Positions 11,024 to 19,171 of a DNA stretch of 64,000 nt are shown here, one piece after another; positions within the stretch are counted from its first letter, which is position 1; every line of letters begins with the position of its first letter. The translations under genes and the position numbers were made by a program. The stretch comes from Gordonia terrae (lineage in GTDB: Bacteria > Actinomycetota > Actinomycetes > Mycobacteriales > Mycobacteriaceae): NCBI RefSeq assembly GCF_001698225.1, contig NZ_CP016594.1:3534001-3598000 (forward strand), read 5' to 3'. The notes beneath the pieces were generated by a model, which was given only the letters and a program-made list of their open reading frames with translations, searched no databases and was not told the origin of the DNA.

Positions 11024-11716
11024 TCAGTCGCGCCAGTGCGCCGCGTCGTTGACGAGCCGGACCACGGAGCCGCCGTCGTCGAAGAACTCGGCGATCGACA
11101 CCGACGCGAGGTCGAGGTGCAGCCGGAACAACAGCTCGGGTCCGACGCCGAGTGCGCCCTGTAACAGCGTCTTGATCGGCGTGACATGCGAGACCAGCAC
11201 CACGGTCTGACCCGAATACTTATCCAGCAGTTCGGCTTTCGTCTCCGCGATGCGCTCGGCGACCTGCGCGAAGCTCTCCCCGCCCGGCGCCGGCACGGTG
11301 ATGTCGGACAGCCAGGTGCGGTGCAGCTCCGGGTCGCGCATGGACGCCTCGGTGAACGTCAGGCCCTCCCAGTCGCCGAAGTCGTTCTCGATCAACCCGG
11401 GGTGTTCGATGACGTCGATTCCGGTCAGCGCACCGACCTCCTCGGCCGTCGCTCGTGCACGACGCAGCGGCGAGGTCACGATTGCGGTGATCCCGTCCTC
11501 GCGGACGACGCGCTGCGCGGCCGCGCGTGCCTGGCGCCGGCCCTCGTCGGTGAGTTCGGGATTGCCACGGCCGGAATAGCGCCGCTCCACCGACAGCGCG
11601 GTCTGTCCGTGCCGGAGCAGGATGAACCGGGTCGGTTCGCCCCGCCGGCCCTGCCACGACGGCGCCTTCGTCGTCGAATCGCCCTCGGGCGCGGACTCTT
11701 CGGCAGTGGCCGTCAC
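11024..11716 (-). CDS. Histidine phosphatase superfamily protein (no RNase H domain)
   Basis: Phosphoglycerate-mutase-like phosphatase with the phospho-His motif LLRHGQT and second catalytic His in LVSHVTP. In M. tuberculosis the gene at this place (Rv2228c) fuses an N-terminal RNase HI to this domain. Here only about 40 low-complexity residues precede LLRHG, so the RNase H part is absent. The natural substrate is uncertain: alpha-ribazole phosphate (CobC type), a glycolytic phosphate, or another. GTG 11716 lies 4 bp after the stop of the upstream zinc-ribbon gene, so the two are probably coupled in one operon; an in-frame start further up would overlap that gene. Confidence 0.85.
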   Translation of the reverse strand: MTATAEESAPEGDSTTKAPSWQGRRGEPTRFILLRHGQTALSVERRYSGRGNPELTDEGRRQARAAAQRVVREDGITAIVTSPLRRARATAEEVGALTGIDVIEHPGLIENDFGDWEGLTFTEASMRDPELHRTWLSDITVPAPGGESFAQVAERIAETKAELLDKYSGQTVVLVSHVTPIKTLLQGALGVGPELLFRLHLDLASVSIAEFFDDGGSVVRLVNDAAHWRD

Positions 11717-11720
11717 GAAT

Positions 11721-12458
11721 CTAGATCCCGGATTCGGCGGTACGCACGAGGACTGCACCGCACTCCTCGCATCGGATCACCTCGTCGGACTGCGCCGCAC
11801 TGATGGTTGCGATCGTCCCGCGGTCGAGTTCCATCCGGCATGCTCCGCAGCGGCGGGCGCGCAGCAGGCCGGCACCGATACGTCCGCCGGCCCGCTGCTT
11901 GTCGTACACCGCGAGCAGCGGCGCATCGATCTCGGCCTCCACGGACTCCCGGCGCTCTCGCGCACGCGACAGGTCCTCGTCGATGGTCGCCAGCGACTTG
12001 TCCCGCCGGACCTGCGCCTCGGCGACCTTCTCCTCGAGGTGGCTGATGGTTGCCGCGGCACGGGTGCGTTCGGATTCGACGGCCTCCTGCTGCTCCATCA
12101 ACGACAGCATCTCGTCCTCGAGCACGGCGCGCCGACGACCCAACCCGGCCAGCTCATGTTGCAACTCCGACAACGCCTTCGGCGCCAGACCACCGGCGGT
12201 CAGCAGGGCCGAGTCCTTGGCCTCGCGGTTGGCCATACCGGTCACCTCGGAGTCGATCCGACGGTACTCGCGACCCAGGTCCTCCGCGGCGATCTCCGCG
12301 CGCACCAGATCGTCACGCGCAGCATCGATCGCGGAGTTGTGTTCGGCGATCTCGGCGTCCTCCGGCAGGGTCTTGCGGCGATGGACGAGACGGTTGATCT
12401 CGGCATCGGAGTCCGCGAGATCGAGCAGCAGTCGCTGCACGGCGGCGTCGACTTTCAT
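11721..12458 (-). CDS. Coiled-coil protein with C4 zinc ribbon
   Basis: 245 aa. Residues 10-175 form a long charged coiled coil. The C-terminus has two CxxC knuckles, CGAC near residue 203 and CEEC near 232, of the zf-RING_7 type. Orthologous to Rv2229c by position and layout. The family is thought to bind nucleic acid or act as a scaffold, but no reaction is known. It sits between Nif3-like and phosphatase genes, with ATG at 12458 and the downstream gene starting 4 bp after its stop. Confidence 0.85.
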   Translation of the reverse strand: MKVDAAVQRLLLDLADSDAEINRLVHRRKTLPEDAEIAEHNSAIDAARDDLVRAEIAAEDLGREYRRIDSEVTGMANREAKDSALLTAGGLAPKALSELQHELAGLGRRRAVLEDEMLSLMEQQEAVESERTRAAATISHLEEKVAEAQVRRDKSLATIDEDLSRARERRESVEAEIDAPLLAVYDKQRAGGRIGAGLLRARRCGACRMELDRGTIATISAAQSDEVIRCEECGAVLVRTAESGI

Positions 12459-12539
12459 TGCGGTCTCCTCTTCGGCGAAAGTCCCCCCACCGTACGCGGG
12501 AGGTGTCCACGAGCCGGCGGCGGCTCGGTTTCTCCGGAC

Positions 12540-13676
12540 TCAGCCCGCGCTGTGCAGCGCGAACGGATCGGTCGGCGCGTCGAAGACTCGCACCGGCGCC
12601 CCCAGTTCGGTCTCCAGCAGCGTCCCGACCTGCGCACACCACGGGAACTCGGTCGCCCAGTGTCCGGCGTCGACCAGAGCCGGCCCCCCATCGCGCAGAC
12701 TCTCGTCGACCGGATGATGACGGAGATCACCGGTCAGATAGACGTCGACGCCGAGACCGCGGACACGATCGAGCAGGGAGTCCCCGGCCCCGCCGCACAC
12801 CGCGACGGTCTGCACGAGCGCGTCCGGGTCACCCGCGGCGCGAACGCCGGTCGGGGTGCGCAGCACCCGGGCGGCCTCGGTGACGAAGTCGCGCAGTGTC
12901 ATCGGCTCGGCGAGGGACCCGACCCGACCGAGTCCGACCTCGCTGCCCAGGTCGGCCAGCTCGAACACGTCGAAGGCCGGTTCCTCGTAGGGATGGGCGT
13001 TGCGCAGAGCACGCAGGATCCCGGCGCGCAGGCCACGGGTGGCGACCATCTCGACCCGCGCCTCGTCGACGTGGGTGCGCATCCCGATCTCGCCGATGGT
13101 CGGCGACGCGTCCTCGCCGGCCTCGAACTGTCCCGTTCCGACGACGGTCCAGGAGCAGTCCCGGTAGTCACCGATCGCTCCCGCGCCCGCGGCAAACATG
13201 GCCTCGCTCACCTGCTCGACGTTGCCCTCCGGCACCATCACGACCCATTTGTCCATGGCTGCAATCGGTTTCGGATCGATCGGAACCGTGCCGCGGAGTC
13301 CGAGCACAGAGGCGAGCGCGTCGGAGACACCGGGCCGGGCACTGTCGGCGTTGGTGTGTGCGCACAGCAGTGCGATCCCGCTGCGGATGAGCCGATGCAC
13401 GATCCGTCCTTTGGGGGTGTCGGCGGCCACCGAGGTGACGCCCCGCAGCAGCAGCGGATGGTGGGCGACGACGATCCCGGCGCCGGCCTCGACCGCGGCG
13501 TCGACCACCGCGTCGGTCACGTCCACACACACCAGGACGTCGCGCGCGGAATCGGCCGGGTCGCCGCACACCAGACCGACCGCATCCCACGATTCGGCGA
13601 GGACGGGCGGATAGGCACGTTCGACCACGGCGACGACGTCACCGACCGTCACCTCAGAACGGGTCTCCGACGTCAC
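12540..13676 (-). CDS. Nif3-like dinuclear metal centre hexameric protein
   Basis: NIF3/DUF34 family (Rv2230c-like). The N-terminal half carries the metal-binding block VVAHHPLLLRG and the Asp of AHTNADSA. A PII-like insertion occupies the middle (VVMVPEGNVEQV to AHPYEEPAFDV), and the C-terminal half has GDLRHHPVDES and DAGHWATE. It binds two metals. The biochemical role is unsettled; GTP cyclohydrolase I type 2 is an old label. I start at GTG 13676 because GAGGAG lies 7 nt upstream, giving a 23-bp overlap with the end of cobC. A second GTG at 13652, just after the cobC stop, is also possible. Confidence 0.85.
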   Translation of the reverse strand: MTSETRSEVTVGDVVAVVERAYPPVLAESWDAVGLVCGDPADSARDVLVCVDVTDAVVDAAVEAGAGIVVAHHPLLLRGVTSVAADTPKGRIVHRLIRSGIALLCAHTNADSARPGVSDALASVLGLRGTVPIDPKPIAAMDKWVVMVPEGNVEQVSEAMFAAGAGAIGDYRDCSWTVVGTGQFEAGEDASPTIGEIGMRTHVDEARVEMVATRGLRAGILRALRNAHPYEEPAFDVFELADLGSEVGLGRVGSLAEPMTLRDFVTEAARVLRTPTGVRAAGDPDALVQTVAVCGGAGDSLLDRVRGLGVDVYLTGDLRHHPVDESLRDGGPALVDAGHWATEFPWCAQVGTLLETELGAPVRVFDAPTDPFALHSAG

Positions 13677-14850
13677 GGCCGATCTCCTCTCGTACCAACT
13701 CGATCGCGCGCGTGAGCGCCCGAACCTGCGGAAGTCCACGGACGGCGAGACGAAGGTGCGAGTCGCCGAGGCCGACGAAGTTCGCGCAGCTCCGCACCGC
13801 GAAACCGTGGCGGACCAGACGCTGTTTCACCTCGGTGGCGTCGGGCATCTCGACCAGGACGAAGGGCGCGGCGGGAGCGGCCGCCACCCGGAGTCCGACG
13901 CGCGTGAGTTCGTCGACCATGTCGGCACGCTCCGCGGCGACCAGGTGCGCGGTCTCGGCGCAGTAGCGCTGCCCCTGCTCCTCGACGCAGGCGGTCAGCG
14001 CTGCGAGGGCGGGGGTCGACACCGCCCACGGCCGACGCCCCGCCCGCAACCGGTCGAGCAGGTCCGCCGGTCCGAGCAGGTACCCCGCACGCAGGCCTGC
14101 GAGACCGAACGTCTTTGTCACACTGCGGATCACGAGGAGGTCATGCCAGTCGGCGGAGGCGAGTGACTGCGGTTCGGGCGATCCGTCGGCGCCGAGGGTG
14201 AGGTCGGCGAAGGCCTCGTCGACCACGAGAATCCGCCCCGGCCGGCGCAGCGCGGCGATGGCCTCGACCGGGTGCAGCACCGAGGTCGGATTGGTGGGGT
14301 TGCCCAGGATGACGAGGTCGGCATCGTCCGGCACCGTGGCGGTGGTCTCGACGCCGGCCGGCGCGGCCAGGTTCCAGGGCGCCCTCAGCGTGACGTGGGT
14401 GATCGGGATGCCGGCGGCCCGGAGCACGATCTCGGGTTCGGTGAACGACGGCTGGATCAGGGCCGCATGCCGGGCACCCAGTCGTGGGAGCATCTCGAAT
14501 CCATCGGCGGCGCCGGAGAGCAGCAGCACCTCCTCGGGGCGACGATCGTGTGCCGCGGCGATGGCGTCGACGGCGCGTCGCTCCTGCGCTCCGGTCGGAT
14601 ACCGCGCGAGATCGTCGAGTCCCGCCCGGATCGCGTCGAGCACGAATGCGGGCGGCGTGCCGCGGACGTTGACCGCGAAGTCGACGAGCCCTGGGACGGC
14701 GTCCTGGTCGCCATGGCGTTCCGGGTCGGTGAGATCGGCGCGCGGCGGCTGCGTCTCGGTGATCCCCGTGCCGGTGCGGGCCCGCGCAGGAGACACGGAC
14801 GGACGCGAGGGCCCGGTCTCGACATCGAGCGCGTCGTACCCAGCTGTCAT
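13654..14850 (-). CDS. cobC: CobC-type PLP-dependent aminotransferase (Rv2231c family)
   Basis: Fold-type I PLP enzyme, probably making or handling the aminopropanol donor (threonine phosphate decarboxylase-like) for the cobalamin nucleotide loop. Visible blocks are the N-terminal NVRGTPPAF, the substrate/PLP motif GNPTNPTSVL, DEAFADL, and the Schiff-base lysine in SVTKTFGLAGLRAGY near residue 240. The ATG at 14850 follows TAAGGT by 8 nt, so a leaderless start is likely. It is divergent from ptkA and overlaps nif3. cobD lies 4 kb away; no other cob genes are in the window. Confidence 0.85.
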   Translation of the reverse strand: MTAGYDALDVETGPSRPSVSPARARTGTGITETQPPRADLTDPERHGDQDAVPGLVDFAVNVRGTPPAFVLDAIRAGLDDLARYPTGAQERRAVDAIAAAHDRRPEEVLLLSGAADGFEMLPRLGARHAALIQPSFTEPEIVLRAAGIPITHVTLRAPWNLAAPAGVETTATVPDDADLVILGNPTNPTSVLHPVEAIAALRRPGRILVVDEAFADLTLGADGSPEPQSLASADWHDLLVIRSVTKTFGLAGLRAGYLLGPADLLDRLRAGRRPWAVSTPALAALTACVEEQGQRYCAETAHLVAAERADMVDELTRVGLRVAAAPAAPFVLVEMPDATEVKQRLVRHGFAVRSCANFVGLGDSHLRLAVRGLPQVRALTRAIELVREEIGRDVGDPF

Positions 14851-14880
14851 GTGTTCAGACCTTACGTGCACGATGGAGAC

Positions 14881-15567
14881 GTGACGACGACGCCGGATCC
14901 CCGCCATCCCGAGACCGTCCTACTCGTCGACCTCGACGGCACGGTCACCGACAGTTTCGCAGGTATCGAGAACAGCTTTCGGCATGCTCTCGCCGTGGTC
15001 GGGGCGCCCGACCCCGACCCGCGCATCGTGGCCGGCATCGCCGGACCGCCGATGATCGACACGCTCAACGCACTGGGACTCTCGCCCGAGGTGGCCGAGA
15101 AGGCGATGCGCGCGTATCGAGAGCGGTACACCGAGGTCGGCTGGTTGGAGAACTCGGTCTTCGACGGCATGGGCGAGCTGCTCGCCGATCTGGCCGCCGG
15201 GGGACGAACCGTGGCGATCGCGACGTCGAAGAACCAGACCACCGCCCGCCGGATTCTCGACCATTTCGGTCTCGCCGATCACTTCCGCTTCATCGCCGGG
15301 GCGAGCGACGACGGCACCCGCCGCGAGAAGGCCGATGTGATCGCCTCCGCGCTCGACGAGCTCGGGATCGCCACCGACCCGCAGACCGGGCACGTCACCA
15401 GTCCGGTCGTGATGATCGGCGACCGCAGCCACGATGTGCAGGGCGCAGCGGCCTTCGGCATCCCGGCGATCCTCGTGCGTTGGGGTTACGCTCTGGGCGG
15501 GGAGGAACAGGGCGCGACCTGGGCGGTCGGGTCCGTGGCCGAACTGCGCGACGTGCTGGGTGTGTGA
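14881..15567 (+). CDS. ptkA: HAD-family protein, PtkA-like
   Basis: HAD hydrolase fold of the phosphoglycolate-phosphatase type. Motif I is DLDGTVTDS (residues 14-22), motif II Ser/Thr is in IATSKNQT, motif III is a Lys in RREKADV, and motif IV is GDRSHD. The M. tuberculosis orthologue Rv2232 has been reported as a protein tyrosine kinase that phosphorylates the phosphatase PtpA. The gene here lies 45 bp upstream of ptpA, in the same arrangement. 228 aa is shorter than I recall for PtkA and lacks its N-terminal extension, so plain phosphatase activity cannot be excluded. GTG 14881 is the first start not overlapping cobC. Confidence 0.75.
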   Translation: MTTTPDPRHPETVLLVDLDGTVTDSFAGIENSFRHALAVVGAPDPDPRIVAGIAGPPMIDTLNALGLSPEVAEKAMRAYRERYTEVGWLENSVFDGMGELLADLAAGGRTVAIATSKNQTTARRILDHFGLADHFRFIAGASDDGTRREKADVIASALDELGIATDPQTGHVTSPVVMIGDRSHDVQGAAAFGIPAILVRWGYALGGEEQGATWAVGSVAELRDVLGV

Positions 15568-15612
15568 CCCCCACCCCGACAGCGGACGGCGAATCGACTT
15601 GTTGAGGTAGCA

Positions 15613-16092
15613 GTGGCTGACGAACTTCACATCTGCTTCGTGTGTACGGGCAACATCTGCCGGTCACCGATGGCGCAGAACATCTTCCGGACCGCACTCG
15701 ACGACGCCGGCCTCGGCGGCAAGGTGCGGGTGTCGAGCTGCGGGACGAGCGGCTACCACGTCGGCGAACCGGCGGACAATCGCGCGCGGACCGAACTGGT
15801 TGCGCACGGTTACTCCGACGCCCACGTCGCCGCTCTGCTCGGACCCGAGCACTTCGACGCCGACCTCCTGCTCGCGATGGACGAGGGCCACGTCCGCGAA
15901 CTCGAACGCAAGCGTCTCGGCGACCGCACGCGGCTGCTGCGCTCGTTCGATCCCGCGGCCCCGGCCGACGATCTCGACCTCGCCGACCCGTACTACGGCA
16001 CCCCCGACGACTTCGTACTGACGCGCGAGCAGATCGAGGGCTCGATGCCGGGGCTCATCGACTGGGTACGAGCCGAGCTCGGGGTGTCCTGA
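15613..16092 (+). CDS. ptpA: Low-molecular-weight protein tyrosine phosphatase
   Basis: The P-loop is CTGNICRS with nucleophile Cys11 and Arg17. The general acid is Asp125 in DPYYG. 159 aa is typical. It dephosphorylates tyrosine residues; the mycobacterial PtpA is secreted and acts on host proteins, but no signal peptide is visible here and the role in this organism is unknown. GTG at 15613 follows GAGG by 5 nt. It is paired with the PtkA-like gene in a bicistronic unit. Confidence 0.93.
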   Translation: MADELHICFVCTGNICRSPMAQNIFRTALDDAGLGGKVRVSSCGTSGYHVGEPADNRARTELVAHGYSDAHVAALLGPEHFDADLLLAMDEGHVRELERKRLGDRTRLLRSFDPAAPADDLDLADPYYGTPDDFVLTREQIEGSMPGLIDWVRAELGVS

Positions 16093-16109
16093 GCTCGACC
16101 GGCGCGAAC

Positions 16110-17114
16110 TCAGGCCGCCGGGGCCACGAGGTTGTGCACGAAGCGGATCTTGGTCAGGACCTTCTCGGGCAGCACGAACGGATAGAGGTCGGGGTGCCCC
16201 ATCGACCGGTTGATCTGGTTGAGCGCCCAGGTCAGCGGTAACCACTCGCCGAGGATTCGATCGAAGCCGACATCACCGGGCGGGACCCCTTCGAAGGTCG
16301 AGCCGGCGGGCGCCATCGCGAACGCCGCCGCGGTGTCGAGGGTGTCGCGAATGTGCAGGTAGTGCGCAAATGTCTCGGCGAAATCCTCGGCCGGATGCAT
16401 CGTCGCGTACGACGACACGAAGTCCTGCTGCCAGCCCTCCGGCGCGCCCTCGCTGTAGTGGCGGTCCAGTGCTGCCTGGTAGTCCTCGTCGGGATCGCCG
16501 AACAATTCCTCGAAGCCCGGGCGTCGATCGTCGGTGATGAGGACGAGCTGGTAGTAGTGCCCGATCTCGTGTCGGAAGTGGCCGAGGACGGTCCGATACG
16601 GCTCGGCGAGCTCGACGCGCATCTGTTCGCGGTGAACGTCGTCCCCCTCGGCCAGGTCGAGCGTGATGACCCCGTTCGCATGACCGGTGATGACCGACTG
16701 CTGCGCGCTGGAAAGTAGGTCGAAGGCGAGACCGGACTGCGGATTCTCCTCCCGCGTCTCGATCGGCAGCTTGAGTTCGTCGAGTTCCAGGATGAGGCGC
16801 CGCTTGGCGGTCTCGGTCTGTCCGAAGATGACCAACGCCTCGGTGTCATCGTCGCCGGGCCGGGTGCGAGTGAGCCGACACGACTCGCACATCGTCGGCT
16901 TGCCACTCCACTTCACCAGCCAGTTGCATTGCGCGACTTTGGTGTTGGCGCAACGTTCGAGCAGCACGCCGTCGACCTCCGCGCGCGCCTTGTCGTCGAG
17001 GACATGGATCGACCGGGTCTTCAGCCAGAAGCCGAGCGGGCTCCGGCAGTTGAGGCACAGACTGTTTTCGAAGGAGAGACGCTGACCGCACTTCAAGCAG
17101 AGGAAGTCTCGCAT
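16110..17114 (-). CDS. Zinc-ribbon/putative zinc-binding metallopeptidase
   Basis: 334 aa. The N-terminal zinc ribbon has Cys6, Cys9, Cys20 and Cys23, with a second Cys cluster (CANTKVAQC, CESC) downstream. The catalytic-type motif HEIGH at about residues 181-185 is followed by YY and, further on, an acidic EDFAETFAHY block; this is the COG4307/DUF2248 layout. Substrate unknown. The ATG at 17114 lies exactly 7 nt after a TAGCCT -10 hexamer (17122-17127), so the mRNA is probably leaderless. Divergent from SURF1 with a mirror-image promoter. Confidence 0.8.
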   Translation of the reverse strand: MRDFLCLKCGQRLSFENSLCLNCRSPLGFWLKTRSIHVLDDKARAEVDGVLLERCANTKVAQCNWLVKWSGKPTMCESCRLTRTRPGDDDTEALVIFGQTETAKRRLILELDELKLPIETREENPQSGLAFDLLSSAQQSVITGHANGVITLDLAEGDDVHREQMRVELAEPYRTVLGHFRHEIGHYYQLVLITDDRRPGFEELFGDPDEDYQAALDRHYSEGAPEGWQQDFVSSYATMHPAEDFAETFAHYLHIRDTLDTAAAFAMAPAGSTFEGVPPGDVGFDRILGEWLPLTWALNQINRSMGHPDLYPFVLPEKVLTKIRFVHNLVAPAA

Positions 17115-17121
17115 TTCGATC

Positions 17122-17144
17122 AGGCTACCCCCGCTCGGTAGCCT
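17122..17144. promoter_or_regulatory. Back-to-back TAGCCT promoters (metallopeptidase and SURF1)
   Basis: TAGCCT on the minus strand at 17122-17127 and TAGCCT on the plus strand at 17139-17144. The two hexamers are identical, 11 bp apart, and each is 7 nt from its start codon (ATG 17114 and GTG 17152). The -35 region of each promoter must lie within the other's transcribed region. Confidence 0.6.
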
Positions 17145-17151
17145 GGGCGGT

Positions 17152-18147
17152 GTGCACGTACTGCGAACGATCCTCCGGCCCGGGTGGATTGCGCTCGGTC
17201 TCGTGGTCGCGGCGTTCGCGGTGGCCTGCTTCACCCTGCTCGCACCCTGGCAGCTGGGCAAGAACTCCGACACCGAACGCCGCAACGACCTGATCCGTAC
17301 CGCCACGTCGATCGAGACGGCCCCGCTGGCCGAGGTCGCGCCGTCGTCGGCCTTCGTGCCGTCCTCGGAGTGGCGGTCCGTCGCGGTGACCGGCCGTTAT
17401 CTGACGGACCGGCAGGCCCTGGTCCGGCTCCGCAACATCGACCAGCGACCCGCCGTGGAGGTGCTCACCCCGTTCGCGGTCACCGGGTCGGACCGGGTGA
17501 TCCTCGTCAACCGCGGGTACGTACGGCCGGTCGAGGGTGCAGTACCCGACATCCCCGCACCACCGGCGGGCGAACAGACCGTCGACGGCCGGATCCGGGC
17601 AGCCGAGAGCGTGAGTACCGAGCGCGGCACGCGCGTCGAGAACGGCGCGCTGACCGTCGCGACGATCAACCCGGGCCTGGTGTCCGCCGCGACCTCGACC
17701 CCGATGGACGACTTCTACCTGCAGCTCTCCCCTGACCAGCCGGGTTCACTCGGTGAGATCTCGCTGCCGCAGCTCGACACCGGACCGTACCTGTCCTACG
17801 GCCTGCAATGGCTGGCGTTCGGTGTGATGGCCCCCCTGGGCGTCGGCTACTTCCTGTACTCCGAGATCCGCGCCCGACGCCGGGCCGCCGCCGAGGCGTC
17901 GGCGGCGGCGCAACCGGCCGCGGCCACCCCGGCCGGACCCGACTCCGAGGCCTCGTCCGAACCGGACGCGACTCCCGGTCCGGCGGCCGAGTCGCGCGCC
18001 CAGCGGCGGCAGCACCGTCGTGACGAGCTCCGGGCGGCCGCCGGAACCACGATGACCCATCAGGTCGGCGACATCGGCCACGGCCGGCGGAACGTCGACG
18101 AGTCGCGCGACGTCCGCGACAAGCTCACCCGGCGATACGGCGGCTGA
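17152..18147 (+). CDS. SURF1 family cytochrome oxidase assembly protein
   Basis: Assists haem/copper centre assembly of cytochrome c oxidase at the cytoplasmic membrane. TM1 spans about residues 12-32 and TM2 about 218-238, with the soluble SURF1 domain between them (EWRSVAVTGRY, LVNRGYV). A long charged, Ala/Pro-rich cytoplasmic tail (about 245-331) is typical of actinobacterial members. Leaderless GTG start 7 nt after TAGCCT. Its last 23 bp overlap the convergent 3' end of cobD. Confidence 0.92.
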   Translation: MHVLRTILRPGWIALGLVVAAFAVACFTLLAPWQLGKNSDTERRNDLIRTATSIETAPLAEVAPSSAFVPSSEWRSVAVTGRYLTDRQALVRLRNIDQRPAVEVLTPFAVTGSDRVILVNRGYVRPVEGAVPDIPAPPAGEQTVDGRIRAAESVSTERGTRVENGALTVATINPGLVSAATSTPMDDFYLQLSPDQPGSLGEISLPQLDTGPYLSYGLQWLAFGVMAPLGVGYFLYSEIRARRRAAAEASAAAQPAAATPAGPDSEASSEPDATPGPAAESRAQRRQHRRDELRAAAGTTMTHQVGDIGHGRRNVDESRDVRDKLTRRYGG

Positions 18148-19129
18148 GCCAGCGCGCCGCGGCCGTGGCGCCCGGACGCGCGACGGCGACGGCCGCACAG
18201 GTCAGGACCGTCGCGCGCTGCACGCGTCGGGACAGCGCCACGGCGGCACGGAGATCCGCCGGTCCCGGCGCCGGTCCGGAGCCGAGGGTCGGACGCACCT
18301 CGACTCCGTGCGGGTAGACCGTCCGTCCGCCGAGTTGCACGCCCAGCGCACCCGCGAACCCGGCTTCGACGACCCCGGCATTCGGGCTCGGATGGGCGCC
18401 GCTGTCCCGCCGCCAGGCCTCGACGGTCCGACGCGGCGCGCCGCCGAGCACCACCAGCAACGAACCGGCGAGCCGCGCCGGCAGCAGGTTGGCGAGGTCG
18501 TCCAGGCGCGCGGCCGCCCAACCGAAGTCCTGGTAGCGCGGATTCCGGTAGCCGACCATCGCATCGAGCGTGTTCACGGCCCGGTACCCCAGCACGCCGG
18601 GGACACCGGCGACGGCGCCCCACACCAGCGGCCCGACCGTCGCATCCGACGTGTTCTCCGCGATCGACTCGAGGGCGGCGCGGCACAGTCCGGCCTCGTC
18701 GAGCGACTCCGGGTCCCGGCCGCACAGGCTCGGGATGAGCGCCCGCGCGGCGTCGATGTCGTGCGTCTCCAGTGCCTCCGCCACCGCGTCGCCGACCCGG
18801 CACAGCGAGGTGCCGCCCAGGGCGATCCACGTCGACGCGGCGGTCATCGCGACACCGGCGATGCCCGTCGCGCGTCGATCCGCCGCAACCGCCAGGACCA
18901 CCGTCGATCCCACCATCACCCCGACCAGACCCACACCCGCACGCCGCGAATCCCGGTAGATGCGACGCTCCACGGCGCCGGTCAGCCGGCCGAACCCGGC
19001 CACCGGGTGGCCGCGTGCCGGATCGCCGAACAGATCGTCGAGCACGAAACCGACCAGCATCCCGGCCGCGGTGACGGCACCCCGTCGACGATCGGGGTGG
19101 GGACGGTGAACGCGAGGCGGTCTGGGCAC
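18125..19129 (-). CDS. cobD: Adenosylcobinamide-phosphate synthase (CobD/CbiB)
   Basis: Integral-membrane enzyme that attaches aminopropanol (phosphate) to adenosylcobyric acid. Diagnostic blocks are LDDLFGDPARGHPV, ALIPSLCGRDPESL, ESIAENTSDATVGPL, YRAVNTLDAMVGYRNPRY, and SPNAGVVEAGFAGAL. Several hydrophobic helices are visible. The start is uncertain. GTG 19129 lies 6 nt after TACGAT (19136-19141), a good leaderless signal, and gives a basic N-terminus; ATG 19060 is the conservative alternative. It converges on SURF1 with a 23-bp overlap. Confidence 0.9.
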   Translation of the reverse strand: MPRPPRVHRPHPDRRRGAVTAAGMLVGFVLDDLFGDPARGHPVAGFGRLTGAVERRIYRDSRRAGVGLVGVMVGSTVVLAVAADRRATGIAGVAMTAASTWIALGGTSLCRVGDAVAEALETHDIDAARALIPSLCGRDPESLDEAGLCRAALESIAENTSDATVGPLVWGAVAGVPGVLGYRAVNTLDAMVGYRNPRYQDFGWAAARLDDLANLLPARLAGSLLVVLGGAPRRTVEAWRRDSGAHPSPNAGVVEAGFAGALGVQLGGRTVYPHGVEVRPTLGSGPAPGPADLRAAVALSRRVQRATVLTCAAVAVARPGATAAARWLSRRIAG

Positions 19130-19171
19130 CGCGCGATCGTATCGACCCGTGCCGTGCCAGACTTGGCCCCC

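Noticed and set aside
11622..13715. 697-codon plus-strand open frame opposite the zinc-ribbon and Nif3 genes
   Set aside because: Shadow of real minus-strand genes; no domain, no ribosome-binding site, composition typical of antisense frames.
19060..19171. Cobalamin riboswitch near cobD or cobC
   Set aside because: cobD appears to start leaderless and there is no room or B12-box sequence for a riboswitch.
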